Shown: positions 13,201 to 24,461 of the stretch, piece after piece | How positions within the stretch are numbered: the stretch's first letter is position 1 | Layout of the letters: each line of letters opens with the position of its first letter | Assembly (NCBI GenBank): GCA_013365325.1 | Contig: JABVXV010000022.1 | Coordinates: 430,847-494,846 of the forward strand | Source: Dipetalonema caudispina | Taxonomy: Eukaryota; Nematoda; Chromadorea; Rhabditida; Onchocercidae | Length of the DNA stretch: 64,000 nucleotides | Direction: 5' to 3' | Made by a program: the position numbers and the translations under genes | Notes under the pieces: model-generated | What the model was told of the DNA's origin: nothing | What the model saw: the letters and a program-made list of their open reading frames with translations, nothing else | Database searches by the model: none

Positions 13201-15529
13201 AATAAATCCACCGTTCCTCATACACCTTAGTGAAATTGTGAGTTCTTTCTCAGGAGTATAGGAACGTTTAAAACTTACTCTTTCAGCAGCTGTGAAAATT
13301 TTCTTATTGACAACCCAGAAAGTGTTCATCATACGGTCTTTTTTGTCAAATCGAACAGATACTGTTATCGGTAGCATTTCAGGCACGTACTGTTTAAACG
13401 CTGTCTGATTAAACAAAGTCCCCGCCTAAAGAAGATTCTGAGAAACTACAGAATAATAGTATTGTTGAAGGTTGAACAGTTGAGAGATCAGAGAGCAACT
13501 GTTGAGAGTAGAAGTGAACTTCGAACTGCAAAAAATAATTTATGATACAAGGCCACAACATGAACTTCTGTATTCTTTTTGGGATAGAGAAGAGAATTTA
13601 AAAAAATTACCTTGGTCTTATCATGTTCCGCACCCATTTCTGTACCCGCACGAATAGCTAAGAAAAAGAAAAAACTATTATTTAGGCGAATATCATTATA
13701 AATAAAAAGACTTGCTAAAATTTCTGAAAGATTTTTTTTCTGAAAAAACAACAAAAGTCAATAGAGAATTAAAACGTTTGTCACGTTTCTCCTTTTTTGT
13801 AGTCACGAAATCTTTTCTGTCAGGAAACAATAGTCGTGCATTGGTATTTATTTTCAGTCCGGCCTGAAAATCTTTCCTCTTTGGCATTGATATCCACAAC
13901 ACAGGTTCATTATCACCACATTTTTGACAACGGAGCATTTTGAAATTTTGAAAATTCTCACTTTTTGAATAAAGGGACGGTGGAAAGTCGACTCACTGCT
14001 GGAGCTGGAACTATCATCTATCTGCCCAGCTTGTACATGTCCTAGATGTTTCTCGGCTGTCACATGCAGCTTTGCTGATGCAATACCTTCAACACACAGG
14101 GTGGGGAAAACGAAAACCGATATTATGGCTGTTAGAATAATTTGTGTAGTTAATTAAGACAAGTGCAAGTGACTAAATCCCGCGACTTTGTGCTCAAAAA
14201 AGATTAAAATTGAAGATGTCAACCAAATTATGTGCGAAGAAAACGAAGAAGTGAGCGGATGGACAAAACATTTGATTATGACGAGGTAACCGTGCTTCTA
14301 TCTCATGAAGTGTAGAGCCGTCGAATATCCGGAAACATTAAGGAAGATCTGGTGATATTGAGTCTCCTGGTCTTATTTTACACACATATTTCCATATATG
14401 TAATTTAAACAATTTTAAAGTATTCTCCTACTTTTGAAAATGTAATGCGAAAATTTAGCAAATAGAACAAGCAAAAATGGCATTTTTTTATAAAACATCT
14501 CTCTTACCACTACTCCCAGGACGATTTGCTAATTTTCCCGAAACAATATCGTGCAGATCCTCATAACGTTCTTCAATCTCAATCAATAATTGACCACGAA
14601 CAAATCCCATCACCACTGCGGATTTCGATACAGCCTCTAGAAAACCCCAGCTTTAGAAAAGATCAATGTGCCTGCTTCAACATCCTATTTTATACACTGC
14701 ATGCATAGTAAATTAAAGTTATGCCTGCATTACATCATAATCCTGTCGCTGCTCTTGTAGAAACTTACCTACAGTGCACTTGCATTTATACCCAATGAAA
14801 CTCTTGTAAACGCTTAGATCCTCCGTAGATGGTACCAGGACAGGACAGACACAAGTGAACATCCCGAATTCCAACAACTCCGGTGGAAATCCGTAAATTT
14901 CACCGAACTCTACTTCACATTGTATGCCTTTATCAATAAGGTAAATCTGCAATGCTATCACACGTAATTTTTTTTAATTTATCAGATTTCTCCTCTGAGT
15001 CAGAGTTAATTTAATTGCTTTTTTTTTTCTTTTTTTATATTCTGACAAGTACGGATTACCGCGTATATTTCAGGCGCAGGTCGTCGAATGATATACGATC
15101 TTTCAAACGCCTCTTTCACCTTTACAATGTAAACTTCACCTAAAAATTTAAGTGTTTATACTACTTCATGCTTCCAGGATTGCATTTAAAAACTCTAACT
15201 CTTCATAAATGGTCCACTTAGAGTGATTGCAAAATGCAGGCAGGAATAAGTTCGGGAAACGCAGCTTTTTCTTTCCTCCATATGCATCTTTTTTTTGGAT
15301 ATAATATATCTAGATGAAAGTTAACAAAATTACCGGATTTCACTTCTGAGAGAGAAGTGACTTTCTCCAATGAAGGCACCAAACTCTGGAGTTTGGCATC
15401 AATTTTTTCCCATTCCCCCTGCCAAGTGGATGGCTTGACGAAAAGCAGCGTTTCGTTTCCAGTTACAACAGCATGACTAATTTCACCTTCAAAATCTGCC
15501 ACCATTGATGGCAAAGACATAACAGCCAT
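10208..15529 (-). CDS. Tudor-domain protein, two Tudor domains plus disordered tail, 17 exons, about 702 aa
   Basis: Exons from 5' to 3': 15529-15334, 15139-15060, 14946-14769, 14636-14508, 14086-13962, 13863-13776, 13657-13611, 13425-13279, 12973-12807, 12690-12609, 12460-12386, 12247-12124, 12028-11860, 11632-11369, 11125-10998, 10416-10370, 10270-10208. All phases agree (703 codons with stop). The first Tudor-like unit (about residues 1-150) has VKEAFERSYIIRRP then IYLIDKG...VEFGEIYGFPPELL. The second (about 330-480) has YKSLYRAVPAQYD then SIFLVDFGW...ANDVLDI. Both fit the family pattern of a ligand-facing strand followed by a D-(Y/F/K)-G turn. The tail is Met/Pro-rich, then Ser/Asn/Arg-rich with RG dipeptides. 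Tudor proteins bind methylated Arg/Lys and scaffold germ granules and small-RNA pathways. A relative of C. elegans EKL-1 is conceivable but unproven. Start choice: an acceptor 14 nt upstream of the ATG. The weakest junctions are at 13961 and 11369. Confidence 0.75.
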
Positions 15530-15543
15530 TCTTAACCGCTGCT

Positions 15544-15556
15544 CTGAAAGAACTGC
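15544..15556 (-). promoter_or_regulatory. Putative spliced-leader acceptor of the Tudor gene
   Basis: Read on the minus strand, a pyrimidine-rich stretch ends TTCTTTCAG with its AG at 15545-15544. The start codon follows after 14 bases, and no upstream in-frame exon with a compatible donor was found. This spacing is typical of nematode trans-splicing. Confidence 0.5.
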
Positions 15557-16097
15557 ATGGAAGAATGCAGCAAAACTGAGACCTCCCGGGAAAATGAATA
15601 AAAAAAGGAATATTTGTGTGGTTGTGCTCCCGATCATATATGCTTGAAATTAATCCTGTATTATGGTCACTAAGTCCATCACTCGTCATACAACTTTTCA
15701 ATTTTTCTGTCATCGCACATCCCCCATCTCCTCATCCCCACAGTCTTCTATCCTTTCTCCAACAGAATTGTGACAGCCTAGAATTTCATAGGGACTGAAG
15801 GACAAAAAACGGCGGCGGGAACGGGGATTTTCAAAATTTACAATTTCTATATGGAGGGAAAGTCCCGGAAATCCAGATTATTTTTTGAAACTCTCAGTAA
15901 CCTTGCTGAGATGATCCTACATGAAGAAACCAAACAGTGTGTACTTCCGGGGCTTTCTTCTTAAAATACACCCCCCTATCTGTTGGAACGGAATTTAAAC
16001 GACCCGAAATAATTTCCCTTACTAGCGCAGAAAATCCCCAACGTACCCGAAGAGAAAAAGACCGAACCAACCTCACTCCAGCGAAGCAAAACCCCAA

Positions 16098-16405
16098 ATT
16101 AAAAACTGAGCTTCCACTAACCAATTTTTAGGCTAATTGTTAGCCTAAAATCATACTGTAAGCAATATCCGGTGCGCAACATTGTGCCGGAATTTTGTCC
16201 AATACACGCGGCAACTTGAACCTTTCTTGAAGAATAGGACAGTGATAATGAAGCAACACGTCAAACTTAAAACTAAGCCTCTAACAACCAATTCTTGGGC
16301 TAATTGTTAGCCTAAAATCATACTGTAACATCCGGTGCGCAACATTGTGCCGGAACTTTGACGCGCGGCAATTTGAACTTTTCTGGAAGCATAGGATAAT
16401 GATAT
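16098..16405. repeat. Pair of ~145-bp direct repeats, each with two hairpins
   Basis: Copy A (about 16098-16250) and copy B (about 16265-16405) are clearly alike over their whole length. Each contains two inverted repeats: GGCTAATTGTTAGCC (16131-16145 and 16298-16312) and CCGGTGCGCAAC...GTGCCGG (16169-16190 and 16332-16353). The hairpin cores are identical between copies, whereas the flanks carry substitutions and small indels. The core then leads to a shared GCGGCAA..TTGAAC block. No open frame is shared. This could be a MITE-like element, a duplicated structured RNA or a regulatory module of the divergent promoter region. Confidence 0.7.
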
Positions 16406-18355
16406 GTAATCATGCAGTAAGTAGGTTCTCACTAATTCTCCACTGTCTTAAACATTTTGAATTATGATCATTCTGAAGATCTCGAGAACCACTTAAGGCT
16501 TTACTAATGACACACTTCTTGCATACAGTTCTTCCCGCCATTCCGTAAATTTCGATCACCCTATTTCAGGCAGTGCCGTTAATGATGCCTGGTTACCTTT
16601 GTTTTTGTAAAAATTGAAAAAAGTTTCACATTCCGCTTATTCCTATGGCAATACTTCTTCTACGTAGTAGAAATATATTTGAAGAATGATGAAATAATTC
16701 TTGCTAAACTTATTAAGAATGCATTTGTAATTATCAAGATCGTTGGTATAAAAGTTATGAAGAGTTTCTGTCATAGAAATTTTGTTTGTAACTGTTTACA
16801 AATCTTCCGCAAATAATAGATGAAAAAATGACTAGTGGCTAATATGGCAGAATAAAGTTGTGATATAAGCAGGTAAGAAAAAGAAAAATTACAATAGTAT
16901 TTTTAAGATAATCTGGAAATATAATAAAGCATAAATTAATGAACATTTAAGATTAGTAACAAAAAAATGATCTGTACGGAAAGAAACGTTGTCGGATATA
17001 AATATTTATCTTAAGATAATTAGCTATAAATAGACGATTGCTCAAATTCGCCGTCTCTTATGTATATATTTTTTGTGCTTTTTCCAAAATTCATTCTCAC
17101 AACGAGTAGTAAAGATTAGACAGCATCAATACGTTGTTGCGGAATAAATATTTCAGAAACTTCAATGAAGTCAAGGAAATACGATCTAATAAAATTAATT
17201 AGAAACATTCGAAAATATTGGAACAAACTGCTAATTTGTCATTCCCATCATGTTATTATCATGGAAACCAGATGAAATTGAAATGACAGTAATTGAGGGC
17301 TATATTTCTATAGCAATCTGAACGGTTGTATTGATCATGTCCAAAATTGAAATGGGTATCGAAGTTATTCATTGGTTTCCCTTTTGATGGTCATTTGACA
17401 TTATTGTTGAACAGGATAACGAAGACAAGCATAATAAATTCCCCAGTTCTGGAAAGGTGTCTGACATATAGAAAGGTTTCTTTTTTCATCCTAGTATCAT
17501 CAACCGAAAATAAAACATAGGTAGATGGATTCGGGTAAATATGATTTGTAAATCGTTTAATAACTTTCCAAAGGAAACTGACTAAATTTCCGTAAAAAAA
17601 AACTTGTTTGACAGATTCTCACCTATTAGTGATTGTATTTGTATATATTTGGGCAACTTAGATTGTTGTTTCACTATGCCTTCATAAATCCAGTTCTTGT
17701 GGATACCAACACATATATATTTTACATCTTTTATCTTTCGATAACTGAATCTACTACTCAATGCTTTACTTTTACTGTAAAAATTTCTTTGTAATGTATG
17801 AATACTCATTAATTATGTCTAATGAAGAGCGAGAAGATTGATAAGAGACTGATAATCAGTCATTAATTGATATTTACGATAGCCCATGCTTCAAAAAAAC
17901 TGATGCTGAAAGTAATTTTCCTTTTCTTTCTAATATGTCAGGAACACTCGATCTCTGAAATAAATACCTGAGATAAATCGATGAACAAGAAATAGAGGGA
18001 TTAAATAAAAATCATTTATAGCTTTAAAAATTCAAACATAAAAATGATACCTCACAAAAGCAAAATAGGAAGCAATGATTCTGCACTGTCTACTGTTACA
18101 TACTCTCAACTAATTTCGGTATAGTACTTTTACAATTTTTTCTTTTTTTTTTTTTTTTTGTACAATAATAACCCTCGCACTCACACAATCACCGAAAATG
18201 TGACAAGGAATTTTGCAACTTTTTAGATGTTAATATTTAAATTTAGCCATTTTGGAAATTGCAAGAGACTGCAAAGTTTTCAGCACTTTAAACCACTTAA
18301 AATTAATTGAAAATTTTATATTCTGCAACATATCTGTAAACTTATTCCGAAGCGT

Positions 18356-18461
18356 TTAACGAACAATATCGATACTTCGAGAATACGAATCTATGAAGCT
18401 ACGCGAAGAACGAACAGTAGCTGTGTGATGGTTTGTTCGCACGGAAGCATCGCTTTCATCT
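18356..18461 (-). CDS. Candidate terminal exon of an unidentified gene
   Basis: On the minus strand a TTTAG acceptor at 18462 opens a frame of 35 codons to TAA at 18356. The peptide is hydrophilic, Ser/Arg/Asp-rich (begins DESDASVRTNHHTATV, ends SIDIVR) and uses G/C-rich codons unlike the surrounding DNA. The entry phase is 2. I could not find a phase-compatible upstream exon with confidence between here and 20.5 kb, so it may belong to a gene with small exons, be an alternative last exon, or be chance. Confidence 0.3.
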
Positions 18462-20516
18462 CTAAAGTTTGGGAAAAATGTTCCATTCAAAACAATAAGG
18501 TTCACTATACTGCATTTCGCATGATTGACCACTAAAATTTTAATCTCTGATTCCATATATTCACGTTTACTGCTTATGTATAAATGTTCATTTCAATTGT
18601 TATAGTAAACGTCAATTTGTTGAATGCAACAATTAAATAAAAACAAAGATCGGAAGTATGAAATTAGGATACAATGATTGAAAATTAAAATTGTTGCAGA
18701 AGATCAAGTGATACTGAATACAATGCATTTAAGTCTGTCCATACATGCTTAAAATGATCAACACTAGCAAGGAACCCCCTATCCTATAGGTAAATTTCTG
18801 AAGTACACTCCTGTACATGCATTGTTATATTGACTTTTCCTTGCTATTGGTGAGTTCCCTTCTGACCTAGCTGTTACTGATCAAAACACTTTCATTATAT
18901 CCTCTATACTTTTTCACTTCGATGAATCCCACCACAATGTATCCACTGAAGAATAACAACTGAATAACATGAAATGCGATCGATTACGAAACCAAAGAAA
19001 AACATTCTTTCTCTCAGGATTCCCATTTCTACATATACGAATTGATGCCATCACATGGCCCTGAGTAACCTAACAATTAAATATCAATAATTCATGATGG
19101 ACTCAAATCTCATAAACCCTTTCGAAATACCCCCAAAGTTACTTACTGAAATTGTCCCGTGTTAAGAAAAAGTTGCTTCGAAATTCAAAAAATAAAAAAC
19201 AGAAACGAAGATTTAAAAAAATGCACATGATAAAACACCTATTAATCCTCATTGCATATTGTCTAAACTGTTCGTACTTTACAAAGCCATACATAATTCA
19301 TTCACAAAAGATTTTAAACACATTGAAACACTTCAAAGACTGCAAAAGCTAGACTGAGTTGAAAGCATAAAACCAACAAATGATGAGTGTTTTTTAAAAT
19401 AAACTGAAACTGGAACAAATAAATATTTTTTTTGCGAAAGTCAGAAAAGTCCACTTCTTCCATTCATCCATATGATCTCAACACCAGTTTCCACATCGAT
19501 TCCAATTTTAAGAATATTAATAAATTATCATTACGAACAGAATCAACGGTTATTGGGGAACTAACATAACATTTTAGAACAAAAACCATACGAAGTACTC
19601 TTCGTATGGAACAACTATTACGCAGAAACATTTAGAGACATGAAACTGTCCACGAAGTAAAAAGTTCCCAAACACGTAAAAGAACGAACAACAAATTCAA
19701 AAAAAATCCATGAACACATCTTGCAAAAATATCTAAAACGAAGAACCGGATGAAGCAAACAGTTTTCATGACAAGAATTTTTGCAATCTTTTTTTTAGCC
19801 TTATACACCACAACGAAGCTATGGAAATATCTGGACTTGAGATAAACTAAAACTGACACAACTAACGAATATTTTGTGAAGTCAATAAGTTTTTGAATAA
19901 AAAATTTACGAAATCCTTCCTAGATTAAGGAGTCATCGACTCTTGTCAGTGTCGGGAAACATAAAAAACTAAACTATAACAACGGACATATTAAGTGAAC
20001 GTTCGATAAAATCAACCGATTTAGCTCTGGGAAAAAGTAAAACATAGTAAGCAGAAATAACTCGACAAAAGATAAATGAAACACCTATTAAAAATCAAAA
20101 CAACAAGCTTAGAACTAAAAACTCAACAAATGGAGACAAACTCGACATACAGTCAAAACTCAAGGACGATATCAGGAATGCCCTTTCCCAATGGACCTAT
20201 GGATTCATTCCTGTACTTGGATAAAATGAATTACGGTCTATGAAGACGGAAGCATACATATAAATAACATAAAAATAAAATACTCTAAATTAAAAGAAGA
20301 ATAAAAGTTCAACAACACATAAAAAAACTGTAGGCCAAACGGTTTCCTGCACAGCTCAGTTTCCTATGCAGGCTTAATCGAAAGATTACCAACGGTTCGT
20401 GATAATAGGAACTAAAATCAATGCTTCTGCTTAGATGACTACTTTGCCTGACAGCGAAAGATGAAATAACGTATTCTATTGAAAAGTGACGGAAAAGTAG
20501 AAAATTAGAATACTGT

Positions 20517-23335
20517 TCAGCAACCATCAGTGTTTCGGAGAGCTGCGGTTTCTTCTTTCTCCTCAGTTGTAAGTGGAAGATCAGTCGGCGTTTGCTGGTA
20601 TTTCTTCTTATAAGGAAACAAACTATACATAAAAATAGCTCCAATGACACATACAGTACCAACAAGAAATAGAACTGCTGGACGAAACTGAAAAAGCAAT
20701 GCAGATGCGATGCACGCTATGATGATGGCAATAGATGCGGCAAATGCTTTCAGAATATTATCGGCGTATTTTATGACAACAGCAACAGTGATACCACCAA
20801 TGGAGGACAGAATAATCAGACACCATACCGCAATATCAAAACCAACCAACATACCCCGTTCTAGCACCTTCCTGCTATCCTGTATCTGAAAATGCAAAAA
20901 ATAGGGCTCGAAAAATTTTCAAACAAAAACAGATATTGAGCTATCACCTATTTTTAACACAAACTGAAAAATAAGAAAATCGAAACCTACGAAAACATTA
21001 GCCAAAGAAACGGGTAGTGAGATAATTGCAAGTTGCACATTTCGTATCCAAACTGACACATCCGAGTCTTTCAATATTTTCTCCAAATATATACCAGAAA
21101 ATCCTGAAAAATTCAGACGAATTCGACAACCATTGGTCTCTGTAATTTACCACACATGATCACTTTTTTAATACATAAAAGCAAATTGATGCCTTATGAA
21201 AGTAGTGAAAAATACCTTGAACAAAGACCAATTACATACCAAATGACTAATTTTGGTAAAACTGGTAACTTATGATCTAAGAACTACAGCGAAAAAAAAT
21301 TTATCCTCCACCACAGCGACAACGAATTGTGTACAAAAGATTTTTAGGATTTGCTTGCCTGATAAAATACAGGCGACTAAAACTGCAGCAAAACCATTGA
21401 TGGGATTTTGTTCCACAATATGTTTGTAAGGTGTTTCCGACTTCGCAGTTTTGGAGCTGTCATCTCGAATCGATGTTATATTTTCTTTCAATATCTTCGT
21501 ATTGACTCTTTGATCATCCTCAAAAAATAATTTTCTTGATTATAATGTAATCACATAAGCCTAAGGAAATGCGACATTCACAGCAAAATCTTAAATCTGA
21601 GTAGATGGAAAAGAAACCGCAAAAGCACGAAAACATTAAAATTTAATTTACAATCATAAAGCAATGCAGGCTAAAGTATTTAATCCTGTAATTTTTCACC
21701 TATCTGTGTAACTGCATAATGTGTTTATACTTGATCAAATAAAGTTCAAAAATCACTCAAGAGCAAAAGTGTAGAAAAACTTACCAGCTGAACCAGTGCA
21801 ATTCCTCCAAAAAGCAGAACGAGTGCTACCCACTGCAGCAGTGAAAGACGTCTTCGAAGGATGGTTACAGTGAAAAGTGCTGTTGTAAGAATCTTCAGCT
21901 GATAAGTTACCTGAATTAATCAGTTTATTAGCATCTCAAGAATTATGCAACGATAATTTTATAGACGTAAAGGACCAGATATTCTTCCTTTTATGCACAA
22001 TACGTGACTTGTACATTTACTGTGGTGCAAATGGTACAGAAAAAAACAGGACTAAATGCTTATCACTAAACTCAACAGAAGCTACTCCCACCATAGATTT
22101 TGTAACACCATTAATAAAATTAGAACTAAAAAAGCACTTCAGACGAGTATTTTAAGTATATGAACAGCATCAACGTTTTTAATATCCTATTAAACTACAG
22201 ATAACCATGTCAAACAGAAAAAAAAAAATCTGTAATAAAATGCTTCAAGGCCGCACCATATAAGTTGCTGCAGGTAAATTAGATACGGCAACATAAAGTA
22301 GATTGTTTTGAATAACATATATAACAGCTGGCACACATACTTTCAAAGTATCAATTGGCTGCTTGATTATGTCCTTATACATTACTTTCAAACATCTGCA
22401 AACAAATCATGATATTAACAACGACCGATGTATCAGAATATAATCACGACCATTACTTTAGGAATTTGAAAATGTTGCGAGCATTTTTATGAACAGTTGG
22501 CAAAGCAGAATATACAGCAGGATGCTAACGGTGAGTGCACGGAAATCTATTCATCACAGTTATCACCTTTATAGTATACACTCATTCTAAATCATCACTC
22601 TATACCTTTCACTAGCATAACAGCACCTTACCTTCAAAAGTCTTTAGCAGAATAGTCCCTCGACGAAAACTATGGCGAATTTCACTTTTGTGAATTAAAC
22701 TTCCTCTGGAGGCTACTAGTAAATGCCATTCCTGGCGACCAACATCAAAATAGTAATGACAGTATCCAGTTAACCTTATCAAACCCTTTTCCTGGACGGT
22801 AAGGAACAGTATGCAAATAATCAGTTTGACAACTTCCGCGAAAAAAATTGCCACTGTCGACAGGAACATTTCACGTGGTCGGGTTCGTACATACCGCATA
22901 ACTAGTACTTGTGATGCATTTTGAATCACAAGAACTATTAAACTAAGATACTTTATCGCTGCATCTGAAAACAAATACAACAACCGACTTCGAAAAACGT
23001 GCAAACAAGAGATGAATTCCTTTATGTTCAAAATGGTAACATTTCCTAAGAAACTATTAGAGAGCCAAGCATCAACTGCTTCCATAAACTCTTTCAAAAA
23101 ATGTTCAAGCAACTACCTTTTTTCTCTACACTAGCATATTTCCTGATCCAAATTCTTCCACTGTCTTCCCTCCTCCCATCATCATCACAAGATGACATCC
23201 TTCCTATCTGTAACAAAGCAAAATTTAAACTTTTAGAAAATATAAAATCTCACAGTTTTCGTACTAAGCTCTGCCACATACACGACACAGTTATGATCAA
23301 CATTTACCAGTGCAGGTGGTGCTGTTCGACTCCAT
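20517..23335 (-). CDS. Nucleotide-sugar transporter, SLC35A family, complete, 7 exons, 374 aa
   Basis: Golgi/ER antiporter that exchanges a nucleotide sugar (UDP-GlcNAc, UDP-Gal or CMP-sugar in this family) for the nucleoside monophosphate. Exons: 23335-23308, 22964-22775, 22395-22257, 21910-21785, 21518-21359, 21103-20991, 20885-20517; phases fit (375 codons with stop). Family landmarks in order: [20 protein letters not shown] then [17 protein letters not shown] (TM1-2), [20 protein letters not shown] and [79 protein letters not shown], and a final TM before a charged cytosolic tail with KKKYQ. Between exons 4 and 5 lies a hydrophilic loop of about 30 residues. Intron 5 uses a GC donor. The start is supported by a CTATCAG acceptor 16 nt upstream. 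C. elegans SRF-3 and UGTP proteins are relatives; the exact substrate cannot be read from sequence. Confidence 0.93.
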
Positions 23336-23351
23336 GAAAGCCAAGAACTTC

Positions 23352-23362
23352 CTGATAGGAAA
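23352..23362 (-). promoter_or_regulatory. Putative spliced-leader acceptor of the SLC35A gene
   Basis: On the minus strand TTTCCTATCAG ends with AG at 23353-23352, 16 bases before the start codon of the very short first coding exon. The resulting leader-to-ATG distance matches the other genes in this window. Confidence 0.5.
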
Positions 23363-24461
23363 TTCCACAAGCCTCTCTCACATACTGGTTTCAACCGGTT
23401 AATTTCCTATAAGCTTCTAAAAAGTACCACTGTACTTCCTACTTAGTCAGCACGATCTCCATCCTATGATAAGTCCCATCCGGATTTCCTGGAAGAAACG
23501 ATATTGGAGTTCACTTTAACACAAACTGACCACTTTGTTATGTAATCGCACTTAAACAGACAATCATCAAAATCTCTACACTCAACATCAACAATATCAA
23601 CATTGTTGTAAGAACACTTTCGCAGTTTCGGAAAAGGATCTCAGAAACCGTAATTAAACTTCAACTCGATATCAAAAGGGAAGGTATTATCAATTGTATA
23701 CATCGGAAGTTCCAATGATATAGAAATTGGTCGATCATACGAACAACCATGGCAAAAAGACACTAACTAAACACCCATGAATAGCACTTATGTATTTTTC
23801 ATCGTGCAGGCGGGTCACTCGATTACTGTACAAAGCAAGACGACCCATAGCAACAAGCAACTCCCGCCTCGACTATCATTCCTGCTATGTCGTTTCTCCA
23901 TCTATTCATCCGCATCATTGCTTCCATAGCGTGGTAACATCGGCGTCCGTTCTTCTGGGCCACTCTAAACTCCACCCAGTCTGAACAGAGAAATTCCTAG
24001 TTGGGAAAGACCTCTATAAACTGCCGAAATGGCAAACCTGTCATGCAAATTAAGGCTACAATAGTTTACTAGTCTTCAATTAAGTTAATCCGGCGTATCA
24101 GTTCATGCTCACGATTCCCAACTAATGAAAATCCTTCCGAATATTTTGCTACCTCAAATACAGCATTTGTAAATCACTGGCTATTCACATATTCTTGTAA
24201 AACTAAAACCATCTCTAATTCTTTTACCATCATGTAATACGGATTTTTTAAAAGACAACTCATTTGAAAGTATGACCAATGTTCATTTGAAAGTAACACT
24301 TGACAGTACACAATACAGAGAAATGCGATTTCAATTTACTTCAACTTGTTAAAGTGCACAATATTCCCAAAAAATTACAAAGAATGGAACATGTAGGGAA
24401 CACCACACAAAACGGCGATACCTTTAATACAAACTACACAAACAAATTTCCAATACCACTA
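23363..24461. other. Intergenic region between SLC35A and PNKP genes
   Basis: Apart from the duplicated PNKP terminal exon I find no gene. A moderately G+C-rich stretch at 23790-23990 has open frames on both strands without splice support or recognisable motifs. Confidence 0.5.
24069..24152 (-). pseudogene. Second, shortened copy of the last PNKP exon (alternative exon or relic)
   Basis: On the minus strand, after a TTTGAG acceptor, 28 codons run to TAG. They align with the real last exon at 24572-24462: KYSEGFSLV...NREHELIRRI against [10 protein letters not shown]...[10 protein letters not shown]. Compared with that exon it lacks 27 nt (nine codons) in the middle, including the conserved VNF motif, yet it remains in frame with an acceptor and a stop. 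Similarity continues a short way into the preceding intron (ACTGGCTA-like block on the plus strand). The copies are about 420 bp apart. It may be a decaying duplicate or a usable alternative 3' end. Confidence 0.6.

Larger units (their letters stand above)
15545..20516. other. Intergenic region, mostly without recognisable genes
   Basis: Besides the hairpin repeat pair and the candidate exon at 18356-18461, I see AT-rich sequence, a poly-T tract near 18145-18160 and short chance open frames. The 0.3 kb next to the Tudor gene start probably contains its promoter, but no defined element could be picked out. Confidence 0.6.

Noticed and set aside
15894..16131. Open frames on both strands just upstream of the Tudor gene
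   Set aside because: Both strands are open over the same G+C-richer promoter-proximal patch, and neither has splice or family support.
19632..19859. 75-codon Phe/Leu/Val-rich minus-strand frame
   Set aside because: Composition is what AT-rich DNA gives by chance; no acceptor, donor or family match.
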